Part shown: in pieces, positions 37,030-49,429 of the stretch | Position numbering within the stretch: position 1 is the stretch's first letter | How the letters are laid out: every line of letters starts with the position of its first letter | From: Hippophae tibetana | Taxonomy: Eukaryota > Streptophyta > Magnoliopsida > Rosales > Elaeagnaceae | Assembly (NCBI GenBank): GCA_037013495.1 | Contig: CM072809.1 | Span: 8,193,001 to 8,257,000, forward strand | Direction: 5' to 3' | Length of the DNA stretch: 64,000 nt | Program-made: the position numbers and the translations under genes | The notes under the pieces: generated by a model | Told to the model about the DNA's origin: nothing | Databases searched by the model: none | Seen by the model: only the letters and a program-made list of their open reading frames with translations

Positions 37030-39570
37030 AAAAAATTCACAATAATACTTGCAACGGTGTGTGGATCGTTATGTCACATTATAAATTTATTAAATATTAA
37101 AAAATGTATTTTAAAAGATTTTAAAAAAATATCAGAAATGAAATACATAACACAAATGTATGTATTTTTTTTAAAATATTATATATTATTAAATTAAATT
37201 TTATGTGTTTAAACTTATATAATTTCATATATTTTTATTTTTAATTAATTTAAAAAATATAAAGATATTTAAAATATATATATATATATATGTATGTATA
37301 TTTACGTATTTTATTTCTAATATTTTTTTAAGTTTTAAAATTTTAATAATAAATAAATTTATAATATTTTATTTAAATATTAAATATTAATAAATATTTA
37401 TATATTTTAGTTATTAACTTATGCTTGTGAACCGTGAGGTACCTCGTTTTAGTACAAATTAATATCAGATATCATAATTTTAATTATTATGATAATTTTT
37501 TATTAAATATAATTATATAAATATTAATTATATTTACTAATAATAATTTACATATTATTTAAAATTTATAAATTTTTATAGTGTAGCGATTCTTAAAATA
37601 AATAAATTGTAGGGCTCAATGCTTGCGTCCTTTGCTATTTTGGAAGTTTTAGAAGGATGTTTTCATATTTAAAAAGAGCGAGAGAGAGGTGTGTGTACTT
37701 TCTGATCTATCGAATTATGTTAGGTTTAATCATAACTCCCCCCTCATTCAAAAATATTCGGCGGTTGGCTTTTCCCACCTATGGTGAGATTTCCCCTATT
37801 GGGTATCTCCGTGTTGTCAGGGAGACTTAAGGCTAAGGAGCCGTGGAACCAATTCTGACATTTTTTGTTTTCGCAGACTGACGAAAGGCTGTAATTGCTT
37901 ACCAGCTTTATTGACCATTTTTGATTACACGGTGGTCCGTAAGGACATCACATGCCACAGAAATTCTTGTTTCTTGTTCTTCCTCTCCACACCTTTCCCT
38001 TCCCGTGCATTATATTGGCCCTTGTTGTGGGAAAAATAAATTAGTACCAGTAGCGTTCATTTACATGTAATTTATTTTAACAATTTTAAGAAAATATAAT
38101 GAGTATTCATATTAAAATATATTTTTATATATTAAAAAAATTTAATAATTTATTTACCTAATCTATCTAGAAGCTGTTATTGGCTGTATGTGTAACATTA
38201 TGTGATACAATAAGAATATAATAAGACACATATACAATTTTAATAAATGATAATATAATAATAAAATCAATTGATATTATCCCGGACTATAATTAATATG
38301 TCTTCTAGGACAGTGCATCACATGCTCCTTTATACCAAGCAATAACCAATTATAAGGATCTCCATTTCCAATTTTAATTGCTTAAATTATATTTTTAAAT
38401 AAAAATATTAAACTCATATATAATTAAAACTCAAAACACATTACACATATAATTAGAATTTCAATGCCGGTACTTTTACAAGTTATTTGCTAAGGATTGT
38501 CCTATTTTCGAAATAAATTTTGTTAAATTTAAAATAATATTTTTGTTTTAAAAAAAATTAAATTGTGACAAAATATTAAATTATTCTAATATTAATAATT
38601 CGTATTTTAAAAAGACATAAATTATAAGATAAAATATTTAATTGTTTTAACATTAATGATTTTTGCTATATGTAATTGTAATATATAATAAAAAAAGAAA
38701 TTATATAAGCTAATTTTTTTAATTATTATGGTATTAGTATTAATATCAATTTTCTTTGTTAATTATAGATAAACGAAAGTATTATTGTATCTCATTTCAT
38801 GTATTTAATGGATGGATTTATAAGTTAGAATTATCCAATTATATTTAAATCTCATTACATTTTATTTTATCTAATTTAAAGTTATCACTTATAGATAAAT
38901 TATGTTCTCTTTTATTGTTTTTATAATTTTATTTGTCATATTTAAATTCATTTAAAATAAATAACATATCTAATTACATATTATCTCATTACCATTTCAA
39001 ACCCACAAAATTCAAGAAATTTAGAGTTAATAAGATACCAAATCCCAATTAATACTTCTAAATAACAGTAATTTTTTATATAACTTTATAAATAATAAAA
39101 AACCAAAAGATTAATTGATAATTTAATTAAATAACTTAATTATTTTCATATATATATAATTTTATTTTTTATTCTATCGTGAAAAAAAACATGCGTCAGT
39201 TTTTTTATAACATAAAATAAGATATTTTTAAGGAAATATAACAAATACTTAAAAACGGCACATTACAACTTAACCAAGTTCAAAATTACAGTGAGATTAC
39301 GCGAAGGCAATTTGGCAACTTAATGTGGCCTACGTGGGTTAGAACTTAAAACCCATTACATTACATTTTACATAACATATATGAATAAACATTCGGTTCC
39401 TGGTACGAGCTTACTCACTAAAGTATTGAACTCGTATGCGTTAATCGAGGCCACAACTATAACATATACCTCGACCATTGGTGCTTTAAGTTCGAGGCTC
39501 GAGCCTTTGGTCTTGAGCCTCTAACCACGTGCACTTTGAGAATAATATGAACCCTAATATCTAAGACCCA
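37030..39570. other. Intergenic DNA with one unexplained GC-richer island
   Basis: Mostly AT-rich. An island at about 37,725-37,990 has near-balanced composition and contains short inverted motifs (GGTGAGATTTCCCC, CACGGTGGTCCGTAAGGACA). It matches no RNA gene I know and is broken by stops in all frames checked. The 39,400-39,640 stretch is the 3' flank of the endoglucanase gene. Confidence 0.4.
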
Positions 39571-39651
39571 AACAAGCAAATCTGCAAGTGAAAAAAGAAA
39601 TCAAAATACGCCTAAGATATTGGAGAATGCAAGATAACGGAGTCTTAGATC

Positions 39652-42028
39652 CTAGAGCTGGCCAAATGAGTGGGCAAGATAAGCCAGTGCTCCTACGAGG
39701 GGTGCGTTCATATAAGTGGCTGGCTCAGACTGCTCGTAATCTGACCGTTTATCTGGGAACCTATCATGCTGATCGGGCCCACCAACAATGGCCCCTACTA
39801 AGATGTTTGGATTGGGTGATTTGGAATTCATAACAATAAATCCGGAGGAGCACTGGATCTTTGCTGGGTGCTGAGCAATGGACGGTAATGATGATCCTCT
39901 GTGGTGGATCCTTTGTGGGAACCTTGGGCCATATCCAACCATGTAGGACATCTTCAAGGGGTTGTCTCCTAGCAGATAGTCCACCTAGTTGATCCATTCT
40001 ATAATTAGTTAATAAAAATATATTGATTAATTAATTAAAAAAATTAAATTAAGGACTTTGATCAGAATACATGTAACCTGTTTTTTAGCAATGCTTCGGA
40101 GCATTTTAGGAGTGACAGTAGTTCCGCCGCAAAGAACAACCCTATGAGAAGAGGTCAAGTACTTTGCATAAGCCAATATCAAGAAAGAAGTAGATGTCAC
40201 ATATTGCATGTTGCTATCATCCATTTTAAACAGAAGCCCACCTGTAAAGGGAATCAAAACAAACCGTTAACATAAACAGAGGACCACAATAGAGAACTAG
40301 AGAATGGTCATATTCAGAGAAATTACATACAAGGAAAGAGATAGAGAGGTAAACCTGGGGTGTACTGGGCTGAAGAAGACCCAGGTATAAGAGAACAGAT
40401 GAAATTATCAGCATGATCTTTGTATTCATGGAGAGTTGGGACTTTTTGGACAAGAAATGCCTTCACATTCAAAGACCATATTTTTAATAACATTACAAAT
40501 GTACAATCAATCTTAAAGACGGTTTTTTTTCTTATGATTTTGCTAATAGAATGTAAACCATAGAAAGGAGAATTCTGGTTCAAGCATGTTTGTTGTCCCA
40601 ACCAAATATGTTATCAAATTCAAAGACCATATTTTTAATAACATTACAAAAGTACAATCAATCTTAAAGACAGTTTTTTTCTTATGATTTTGCTAATAGA
40701 ATGTAAACCTTAGAAAGGAGAATTCTGGCTCCAGCATGTTTGTTGTCCCAACCAAATGTGTTATCAAACTCCCCAGCCCCAAGTGTGTGTCCATTAACTT
40801 GAATGTAGTTAAGATAGGTTGGGTTCTTGGTGGCCTTGTGCAGCCATGCGGCTCCCCACAACAGCTCATCCTAACAAGCCATGAATTTTCATGTCAATGG
40901 TAAATAAAGTTCACCAAGTACTAAAAATGGCAACATAAAAAAATGAACGCTTACTTGATAGCCAGAGTATGAGCAATAAAAGGGGCAAACGAAGTTCTTC
41001 AGTCCATTGCTGTATGATCCTCTGTGCTTATCAGCAAATTGGAATACCTAGAAAGCCCAAGTCAAAATATTCGCCCTCAATATTCAGGAAAATTGGGGTT
41101 TTTTGTTCAAGTATTTTACAATTGGTTTTGGTATTTGTAGAATGTTTTACCCTGATAGCCCTCCTCAGCAAAAGTTTGGAGTAAGTAGGGTCACTTCTTC
41201 TAAAGACGAGTGAAGCAGAAGCTAGAGCAGCGGCAGTTTCAGCTGCAACCTCAGTACCTGGAGTGTTCTTGTCAATCTTATAAACATTTCTTGGGGTGTC
41301 CATGTCTTCTGGTCTCTCCCAACAAGCATGGTCCTTTTTTGCCTCCCCTACCTTCAAAATAAAATGCATTACTAATATTAGCTATAGTATTCTCTCAAAA
41401 TAGAAAGAAAGAATTAGCACTATTAAGAGACATTTGGAGGGCAAGGCATAATCACCTGTACATAAATGGTGTCTGGATGGGCGGTAGCTTTAAGAAGGTA
41501 ATCAGTAGCCCAACGAATGGCTTCCCTAGCATTCCCTAGTTCACTTTTCATCAGCCCACCAAACTCAATAACACTCCATGAAAGCATAGTAGTGGTGAAA
41601 GCCATGGGAAACCCAAATTTAACATTGTCCCCTGCATCATAGTACCCTCCCACCAAATCAACCTGCATTTTCAATTTCATACCCAAATAAGGAAGAAAAA
41701 AACCCGTTTCACTTTTCAAACATTTATAAAGAAACAGTGAGAAAAAGATGGGTTATTGAATACATACATGCAAGGCTGAGCCATCAGAGAGACCAGAGTC
41801 TTTCCTCCAAATGAGCCTTTGGTTAGGAGGGAGCCTTCCAGACCTTTGGCCTTCAAAAAAGAGAATACACTTGGTGAGAGCATCTCTGTAGTTGTGACTA
41901 GCAAAGCGAGGGTTGTGATGGTGGCTGTATGCGATGTTGTGGTGGGCAGGAAATGCAGTGCATAGGAACAGAGTTGCAGAGAAAGAAAGGAGGAATACCA
42001 GAGGTAAGGAAGAAAGAGAGAGAGCCAT
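39652..42028 (-). CDS. Endo-beta-1,4-glucanase, glycoside hydrolase family 9
   Basis: Secreted enzyme expected to cut beta-1,4-glucan chains in the cell wall. Eight exons join in phase: 42028-41768, 41662-41456, 41351-41151, 41047-40955, 40870-40709, 40460-40355, 40241-40078 and 39984-39652, giving 508 residues. A signal peptide covers about residues 1-24 ([19 protein letters not shown]). Catalytic sites are intact: Asp96 and Asp99 in [11 protein letters not shown], the His pair in RIHHRGSS (425-426), and the C-terminal [19 protein letters not shown], whose second Glu (485) is the proton donor in the family. It ends at the catalytic domain, with no carbohydrate-binding module and no membrane anchor, so it is a class B GH9 enzyme. 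The start lies in good context behind a TATA box. Intron 5 carries a duplicated piece of exon 5. The gene looks functional. Confidence 0.95.
40471..40772 (-). repeat. Tandem duplication including part of GH9 exon 5
   Basis: Two 151-bp copies, 40,471-40,621 and 40,622-40,772. The right copy contains the 3' end of exon 5 with its splice donor and the start of intron 5. The left copy lies wholly in the intron and has kept the donor GT but gained an in-frame TGA in the exon-derived part (CATGCTTGAACC on the minus strand). About ten differences separate the copies. Confidence 0.9.
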
Positions 42029-42116
42029 CTTAGGGTACCCAAATAATACACAAACCAACTAAACCAACCAACAACTAGTAGCCACTCTGTGAGAAACGGA
42101 TACCTTCTTTCCCTAG

Positions 42117-42126
42117 TACTTATAAA
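42117..42126 (-). promoter_or_regulatory. TATA box of the endoglucanase gene
   Basis: The minus strand reads CTTTATAAGT about 90 bp before the start codon at 42,028, a usual distance for a plant TATA box plus short leader. Confidence 0.6.
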
Positions 42127-44220
42127 GAAAAAAACCGTCTTAATTTAATTTACAGTTGTTAATTAATTATTATTAGAATATATTATTCATAAATTACGTT
42201 ATTTTTTAATTATTTTATTTAAAATAAAAATTTTATTTTTATTTATATAAACTATTACAACATCACCTCTTCTAAAATTAATAAACAATTTCTCCTCTAA
42301 TGTCCTGCTTTGTTAACCCATCATAATTAACTCCACTTCATCCAATTGCGGCTTTTCCTTTTGTTTAATGAGGCGTTTGTCTGTGCTTTTGTTTATTTTA
42401 TACCGCTTTCAATGTTTTTCTTAATTATAAGTACACGCGACTTAAAAAGTAGTGAAACATGTAATAAAACTAACTTAGATTATATAATTTATATAGTATA
42501 ATATCTTAATTTTATTAAAAAAATAAATTATATTATTATTAAATAATTATATTTTAATCATTTTATATGAAATAATATATTTTATTTTTAATAGATCAAT
42601 TTTAATGTTTAGATTAAAAAAGAAAAATCTATTTATAATAACTTGTATTATTTATAGATTAGAAAATTAACTGATATTATTTTAATTAATAATTATCTAA
42701 ATTATAAATATATTATAACTTATTGCATTAAAAAACTTGTTTTTTTAGATCTGGGCAAGTAAACGTGAAGTAAAACTTCATCCCTGGTGACGGAATTTGA
42801 GCAAAAATCTTCATCGTTGTTTAGATTTTTTTTGTGTCCCTCTCTCTCAGATCTGTTAATAGTAGTCATGTGGTGTGGTATGGTATGGAGAAAATTGTCA
42901 TTATTGCAGTTCTGATACAAGCAATAGCATCTATACACTTGAATACTTAAGTGAAACTCGGATCCAATTACTTCGGAACTGAGCTCTCAAATACTGTTGC
43001 CCATAACTTGAGATATATATAGAAACTAAAAAAATGCTGTCGGAGAAAGAAGGTGAAATCAAACGTGTTTGATTTGCCGCCGAAAACCATATCTCTGGGT
43101 CCATTGAGATAGTCACAAAAAGGTCATAGAACGCCCATGTTAATTAATGTACTATGGATAACTCTTGATTGAATATTTTTTATTACATCACATATGTTAA
43201 GATGTTCCCATGATGCCAATAATTACTGAGGAAGAAAAAAAAAAAAAAAAATAATAATAAATAACATTTTAAATTTTATAAAAATAATAATAATAACACA
43301 ATATATTAGATACAATGGTAGCGTGAAAATAACCAAAAGTTACTAACAAATATAGAAGTAAAAAATTAACAAGAAAAAAGACATAAAGAAATTAAAATGA
43401 TTCAACAAATTAACTTTAATCACATTCAAGGACAAAAGAATCCATTAATAATTTATTAGATACAATTCTTAACTTCATACTCAATATATGACCTATTCCA
43501 CAATACAACACTAATATTAAGATATCAAACTAACACTTAAACTTAAAAACTTATTACACCCAAAAACTAATATTCACACAAATCAAAACAAAAAAAACTC
43601 AAAATATTCATGTTTTTTTTTACTTTAGTGGTACAATAAATCCTTCATATAATTTGTGTATTTAATGCTTCTCATTAACATCTATTATCATTGCCATCTA
43701 GTATCACATGTATAAAGAAGGGTCATTGACTCGATGCAGCGTAAAGATGACATTTTACCAACCCTTATATATTCCAATGGTATGTAATAGACCATAACGT
43801 CTCAAAATCTCATTACAATTATCTTTTCATTTCCTCGTTTGTTAAAAAATATCAAAACTAACTATTAACCAATATTAACATTTAATGATTTTAAAATACT
43901 GTAATTTAACTTTAACATTGTTTAATGTAAATTTATGTGCTAAATTTTTTAAAAATAAAAATAAATAATGTTATTTTTATAACTAATAATTTTAAAAACG
44001 ATGTTTTTTTCATTAACAATAATAACCTTATTGATGTCACAAGTTTATTTTCTAGATATGACTAAATTTTGATTTATATAAAATTTAATTGTATGATATA
44101 AATTTTTATTTCATCCACCTGTTTCACATATGTTATTTTTTATATAATGTAAAAGATATATTTTATGTTAAAAAATACAGCTTACATATGTTTTTCTTTT
44201 GTTATAACATAAAAAATAAG

Positions 44221-44585
44221 ATAGAATGTCAATTTGGTCACTTCATTTATATAAAATATGACATTTAGTTCCATTAGTTAGAAAATATGTTATTTAGTAC
44301 CTTTTGTTTTAAAAAATATGCCAAATTTTTTAATAATTTTAAGATTATTTTGTAAAAAAATTATTAAGGGTATACCCTGTAATTTTAATGTTCATTATGT
44401 AAAATTATATAATTATTTTCTTTAAAAATTTATTAATATTATTAAAAGATGCTATGTAGCTCTTTTTTATAAGTAAAAATATTAATGTGCAATTTTTTAT
44501 AAGTAAAAATAATAATAAATAATTTTTTGATTTAGATTATTAAAAAATATTTTTATCCAATGAAAAATAACCTCATGTATTTATC
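44221..44585 (+). repeat. Dispersed repeat, copy 1
   Basis: It shares with 52,082-52,390 the pattern GAATGTYAATTTRGTYACTT, then TTTGTTTTAAAAAATATG, ATTAATATTATTAAAA and two TATAAGTAAAAATAT motifs, in the same order and orientation. Non-coding; probably a MITE or LTR fragment. Confidence 0.5.
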
Positions 44586-45103
44586 TTTTTAAAAAATATA
44601 TTTTTAGATGAATTAAAAATAAAGAGACCTGAATAATTGAGTTATATAACAAATTTATGGTAGGTATAATTGCGTGAAAATATAAATAAATTAAAGAAAC
44701 GAGAAAAGATTAGTAGAAATCAGAAAACAACCAAGCATATTGCACATATATTGTGAGAAAATTTAGAGGAAGAATAATAACGTTAATGCTTTTGAGAAAA
44801 TATGATAAAAATAAAAATAATTTTTATAATTAACTAATATATTATATATAAAAATTAATTCATAATAGAAACGTGACATATTAGAGATAGAGACGTGAAT
44901 CATGTTATGTTGTATGCTACTTCATATTTATGTTTTTCTGTTAAAATTCGATTATTTTAGTTAATTTATTTATTTATTATAGTAACTAATCTCCATATAT
45001 TTTATAAGTAAATAAAATCAATAGTTAATTTCATTCCCCCCTCCCATATGGTCGTTGATGTGTGTGGCTTTTAGTAGAGAAAGCGATGGGATACTGATTT
45101 GAT

Positions 45104-45353
45104 CATATATAAAAGAGACACATATGCATGAGAATTATTTCATACTGTCAAAGAGTCCATGTGCTGCTCCCCTGTTAGCATTGCACATGGAAAAACATTA
45201 ATTCATGTTCGTCATCTACATATATACACTTGCCTCTCTGTAAAGAAAAAAAGAGAAGACATACCAAATAATGATAAATCAAATATCCATGAAAAAGCTG
45301 ACACTGAATATAATTCTTATATAGATGATGTTGAAAAATTAATACAATTATGA
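45104..45353 (+). CDS. Possible small gene, 64 codons
   Basis: A clear TATA-like CATATATAAAAG (45,104-45,115) precedes an ATG at 45,159 that opens 64 codons: MCCSPVSIAHG, then a lysine-rich middle (VKKKRED) and an acidic end (YIDDVEKLIQL). The flanking DNA is far more AT-rich. There is no signal peptide and no known motif. It could equally be chance or a transposon promoter. Confidence 0.2.
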
Positions 45354-45999
45354 AGTGGTAGGGCGTCATAAACCAGATATATCCATCCATCATGTCTAGA
45401 CAGTACTCATCATTCATGAACTAATTGGTGTTCCAAAAATGAATCATCTGTAATATTAACATGGATGACACTTACAAAACCCAAATCAATTCGTATAATT
45501 CAAACAGATTAAATTAAATTTAAAGATTATTTTAAAATAATCGGATCAGACAACTTATCATACTATTGAATCATACAAAATCCAACCATTCTAATTAGTT
45601 AATTAAAAAAATTTAGTGTGCATAAAGAGATTCGAACCAAAGCCATAATTTTTTTTAATCCTAATCACTAAAGTTGGATTATATTTTACTATAATTCAAC
45701 TCAAACGCCCGTTGTTAACCAATAGATGTCGTCCACCCATAGATGACAATGCCTTCAAACATGGTATGTTTTTGCATTAATTGATACTTTAATTTAATTT
45801 TTATTTTTCTTGTAATATTTATATTTAAACCAAATAATAATGGGTACTTGAATTGGTTGAAAGGTTATACTATGCTAAATTATAATAATGTTTAAGGTGA
45901 TGTTTGGTTAGATTTAATAGAAAGAAATCAGAATTATTTCATTTAATTTGTGTGTTTAGTTGAGATAAATGTAGAATACATAATAAAATTGATTACTAA

Positions 46000-46762
46000 C
46001 ACTACTACAAAAATGGGTATTTAAGTCGATACGTAAAGTCGGGTTTTTTCAAAAACCGACTTTAAATTGGTTTAAAATCGGTTCGGTATAGAACCGACGC
46101 TATCCACGTAGGACGTAGCGTCGATTGATGTGTCGAACCGACGCTATGCGTGGACGTAACGTCGATTCTAGGTGTCAACCGACGCTATCCACGTAGCATA
46201 GCGTCGATTGACACCTGGAACCGACGCTATCCACGTAACATAGCATCGGTTCGACACGTCAACCGACGCTACACACGTGGATAAATCTTTTCTCTTCTTT
46301 CTTCCCAGACATAAACTATTTTCAACGTTGCAGAACTCTAAAAAATCGAACACCTCCTCCTCCACTATTTCTCATTTTTCGTGCACCTACGACTACCATT
46401 TCCAACATCGGTTAGTGAGTTTTCTTCCTCTCTAACTAATCTTTTAGATCTCTTATTATTCATATTTTTTTCTGTTATTATGTGTATAGATTTTTGTATT
46501 ATATATGTAGGTTTGTATTATAACATAAGGAGAAGAATATGACGATCTATTAATTAATATTTTATTTTTTAAATATTTATATTATTTGAACTATTTGCTA
46601 AACTGATTTTAGTTTTTTTTTCTTTCCGAATACAGGTTGAAAATAAATAAATTTAAAAAAAAAAATTAAAGTTGGCTCACACCTTGAACCAACTTTAAAC
46701 TTTAAGTCATTTAATTTAAAGTCGATTTTTAACCAACTTTAATGTCCCTTTTTGTAGTAGTG
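46000..46762 (+). mobile_element. Non-autonomous CACTA (En/Spm) element
   Basis: 763 bp with 14-bp terminal inverted repeats CACTACTACAAAAA, flanked by the 3-bp duplication TAA (45,997-45,999 and 46,763-46,765). The two sister MITEs at 49 and 53 kb show the uninterrupted site, GATTACTAAAAGAGAAGGAA, which proves the insertion. The interior has no transposase, so it needs a partner element. Just inside the left end lie five 42-bp repeats. Confidence 0.95.
46092..46280 (+). repeat. CACTA subterminal repeats, about 42-bp period
   Basis: Five units begin with AACCGACGCTA at 46,092, 46,136, 46,177, 46,219 and 46,261. Most also contain the inverse ATAGCGTCG, so each unit is itself a small palindrome. 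Subterminal repeats of CACTA elements are the binding sites of the element's own DNA-binding protein. Confidence 0.85.
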
Positions 46763-46849
46763 TAAAAGAGAAGGAATTGTCATAATTTCATTCTCCTCTT
46801 AATTTTTTTCCAATTTTATCCTTACTCCAAATATAACCCTAAACTCAAA

Positions 46850-47120
46850 TCCTAAATCCTTAAACCCTAAACCCTAAACCCTAAACCCTAAACCCTAAAC
46901 CCTAAACCTTAAATCACAAAACCCAAAATCCTAAAACCCTAAACCCAAAATCCCCAAATCCTAAACCCAAAATCCCAAAACCCTAAACACTAAATCCCTA
47001 AACCTTAAATCTCAAATCCCAAATCCCAAAACCTAAACCCTAAACCCTAAATCCCAAAACACTAATCAACTAAACCTTACACCCCAAATTTCAAATCCTA
47101 AAACACTAAACCCTAAATCT
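46850..47120 (+). repeat. Interstitial telomere-type array in MITE copy 1
   Basis: A near-perfect run of AAACCCT units at 46,861-46,907 is followed by about 200 bp of decayed variants (AAATCCC, AAACACT, AAACCTT). Confidence 0.95.
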
Positions 47121-47609
47121 TATTTAGAAAAATAATAATTTTAATAATATATTTTCTTTTTAATTAAGTAATAATTATTTAGAAAAATAATGATTTCAAT
47201 AATATATTTTATTTGACAAAAAAATAATAATTAAATGATATTATTTGAACTTTATTGAATATAGGGGTATTAAGATAATTTACAAAAAAAAAATTATTTT
47301 ATTCCGATGGAAAATCAAACATTATAATCCTAATTACGAGCTTAATTACAGTTATTAAACTTATTTAGAAAAATAATAATTTCAATAATATATTTTATCT
47401 AACAAAAAATAGTAATTAAATAATATTATTTAAACTTTATTTAATATAAAAATATTAAGATAATTTACAATTTTTTTTATTTCATTCCGATGTCAAAACA
47501 AACATTATAATCCTAATTCTAAATTTAATTATAATTATCAAAACAAATAATATTGTTTCCTTTTCAATATATTCTGATTTCATTCTACCAAATAAATGAA
47601 ACCTAAGCA

Positions 47610-48385
47610 TTTAATTTACAAAGAGCGTAGTAAATTTTTCTACTTTTTTTTTCATCATTTTTTTGAAACTTTAGTTAGTCAAATTTGTACGTGTCACAAT
47701 TAAAGTTGAACTATCTGCAATTATTGAATTATTTTAATAGGTAGATTACTTCTTTAATTTTTGAGATATTGCCAAATTTCAAGTTGCATTAATTATTTGT
47801 GCCATCTGGAAAGTTTACGTTATTTTAAAGATTTTTATTTATACTTTTATTCATGAAATTATGATATTTTTTTAAAAATAATAATTTAAGATCTATAATA
47901 TTTATAAAGTTTAATTTAATTTTTAAAAAATAATAATGATAAAGAATAAGGGTATTAAATTTAATAAGATATATATAAAAGAGAACTAAACTTAAAAATG
48001 TTAAAGATACTAATTAAAATTATTTGATAATATGATTAATTTTTATTTTTTTATTAAAATATAAATAATACAAAATTATGGAGCCCATTATTTTATCCAT
48101 GATATCTAATAAAGAGTTTGCATCCAATCACCTTTTGCATCGTGTTTTCGTTTTATTTCAATCACATGAATTTCTACCAATATCAATGGCAGAGAAGGAA
48201 AAGCATGCATTTTTTAATTCTTAAATTCAAAAATTATAATGACATGCTTTGTTGGCAGGGTGAATTTATATTATAGCGAGGAGGGAACGTGACACTTTTT
48301 ATTTTTAGTTAAATAAAATTATAGATAAATTTATTTATAATTGATATGTATTTGTTGGATTTTATATTATAAATTTTTATTATTT
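47610..48385. other. AT-rich spacer
   Basis: No gene or repeat of note. Confidence 0.4.
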
Positions 48386-48386
48386 T

Positions 48387-48742
48387 TTTAAATTTGGAAC
48401 TAACTCTATCTCAAAATTCAAATTATGAGACGAATGATTGTTCTTATTTATATTTGCAGCGTGAACGCGATTTTCAGTCGATATGTGACTTTAAAACTAC
48501 TCTAAAATCGACAAAAATCTGTACCTTTGAGACCGACGGAGATGTTAAACTTATGAAGTCCAAGAGGCGGAATGCATCACTCACTAGTGGCGAAACAACT
48601 GTACCGATCAGGAAACCTGTTTTGATAACATGTTAAATTTGAACCTAACTACATCTCACAACCAAGGTTATGAGATATAGGATTGTCCTTGTTTATATAC
48701 GAAGCGTGAACACAATTTTTCAATTGATGTGAGACTTTAACA
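48387..48742 (-). mobile_element. TRIM retrotransposon, copy B
   Basis: Terminal direct repeats of about 111-112 bp lie at about 48,387-48,497 and 48,631-48,742. They share CTAACT..ATCTCA, TTATGAGA, TTTATAT, GCGTGAACRCRATTTTCA and GACTTTAA. Read on the minus strand, the right repeat starts TGTTAAAG, ends TTTAACA and is followed by TGTTATCAAAACAGG, a decayed initiator-Met primer site. The internal domain is about 130 bp, GC-richer and non-coding; an 80-codon plus-strand frame across it is accidental. Layout and repeat length equal those of the TRIM at 35.8 kb, but the sequences are clearly different. Confidence 0.7.
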
Positions 48743-48744
48743 CA

Positions 48745-49425
48745 TTCAAATATTCATAAAAAATTTAATAATTTAAATATATTTATACTAAAATTATATA
48801 TATAACGTTTTTATTTAATAAAAAATAAATAGTATTTTTTTATAAGGATGTTTCCAAATATGATTTTGATAGATTTTAATGGATTTTAAAATTTAAACTG
48901 TATTCATTTAAGATTTAAAAAAAATTAATTGTATTTAATTTAAATTTTTTAATAATTTTTAAAAATTAATAAAAATATATGTATTTAGTTATTATTTTTT
49001 AAAAGTTTACAAAAGATTAAAGTATTCAAAATATCAACAACTTTTAAAAACTTTACTAAATCACATATTTTTAAGGATTTTAAATATTTGTTGTGCATAA
49101 CAAAAAGTATGGAAATAACATCTTTTCCAATTGGATTTTCATAGACTTTTTTAAATCTCTTTTTCACTTTTTTTTATTTCATTTTTTTTCATTTTTTTTC
49201 TCTTTATTAACACACTCTTTTTTTATATATATTTAATGAGCTCCAACACAAACTTAAGATTAGTTTTTTTCTTTAATAACATCACATAAAATTATCAAAA
49301 ATATTATATCTATAAAAATAAATAGATTTATAATTATTTTGTGGTTTTTATTTTTTATTTTTTATAATTATTTAATACTAACATTAAAAGAATAATTTTC
49401 TTAATATAATTTTATTTTAATAACT
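48745..49425. other. AT-rich spacer
   Basis: T-rich low-complexity DNA; nothing recognised. Confidence 0.4.
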
Positions 49426-49429
49426 ATTA

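Larger units (their letters stand above)
42130..45890. other. AT-rich intergenic DNA
   Basis: Two segments stand out. At 42,730-43,120 composition is closer to coding DNA and minus-strand frames of 60-70 codons are open, but no family is recognised. At 44,221-44,585 there is one copy of a dispersed repeat. The rest is low complexity. Confidence 0.4.
45896..47603 (+). mobile_element. Telomere-repeat MITE, copy 1 (interrupted by CACTA)
   Basis: Ends read GGTGATGTTTGGTT and, on the opposite strand, GGTTTCATTTATTT. The element is flanked by TAA on both sides (45,893-45,895 and 47,604-47,606). The TWA duplication and GG-starting ends fit the PIF/Harbinger superfamily. It is 1,708 bp, or about 940 bp without the nested CACTA element. 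The interior holds an AAACCCTA array (46,850-47,120), and the right part is partly duplicated (two blocks with TTATTTAGAAAAATAATAAT). No coding capacity. Confidence 0.75.

Noticed and set aside
39588..39833. Plus-strand 81-codon frame
   Set aside because: It is the complement of the last endoglucanase exon plus its 3' flank.
48394..48636. 80-codon plus-strand frame
   Set aside because: It falls wholly inside the TRIM element, running from one terminal repeat through the internal domain.
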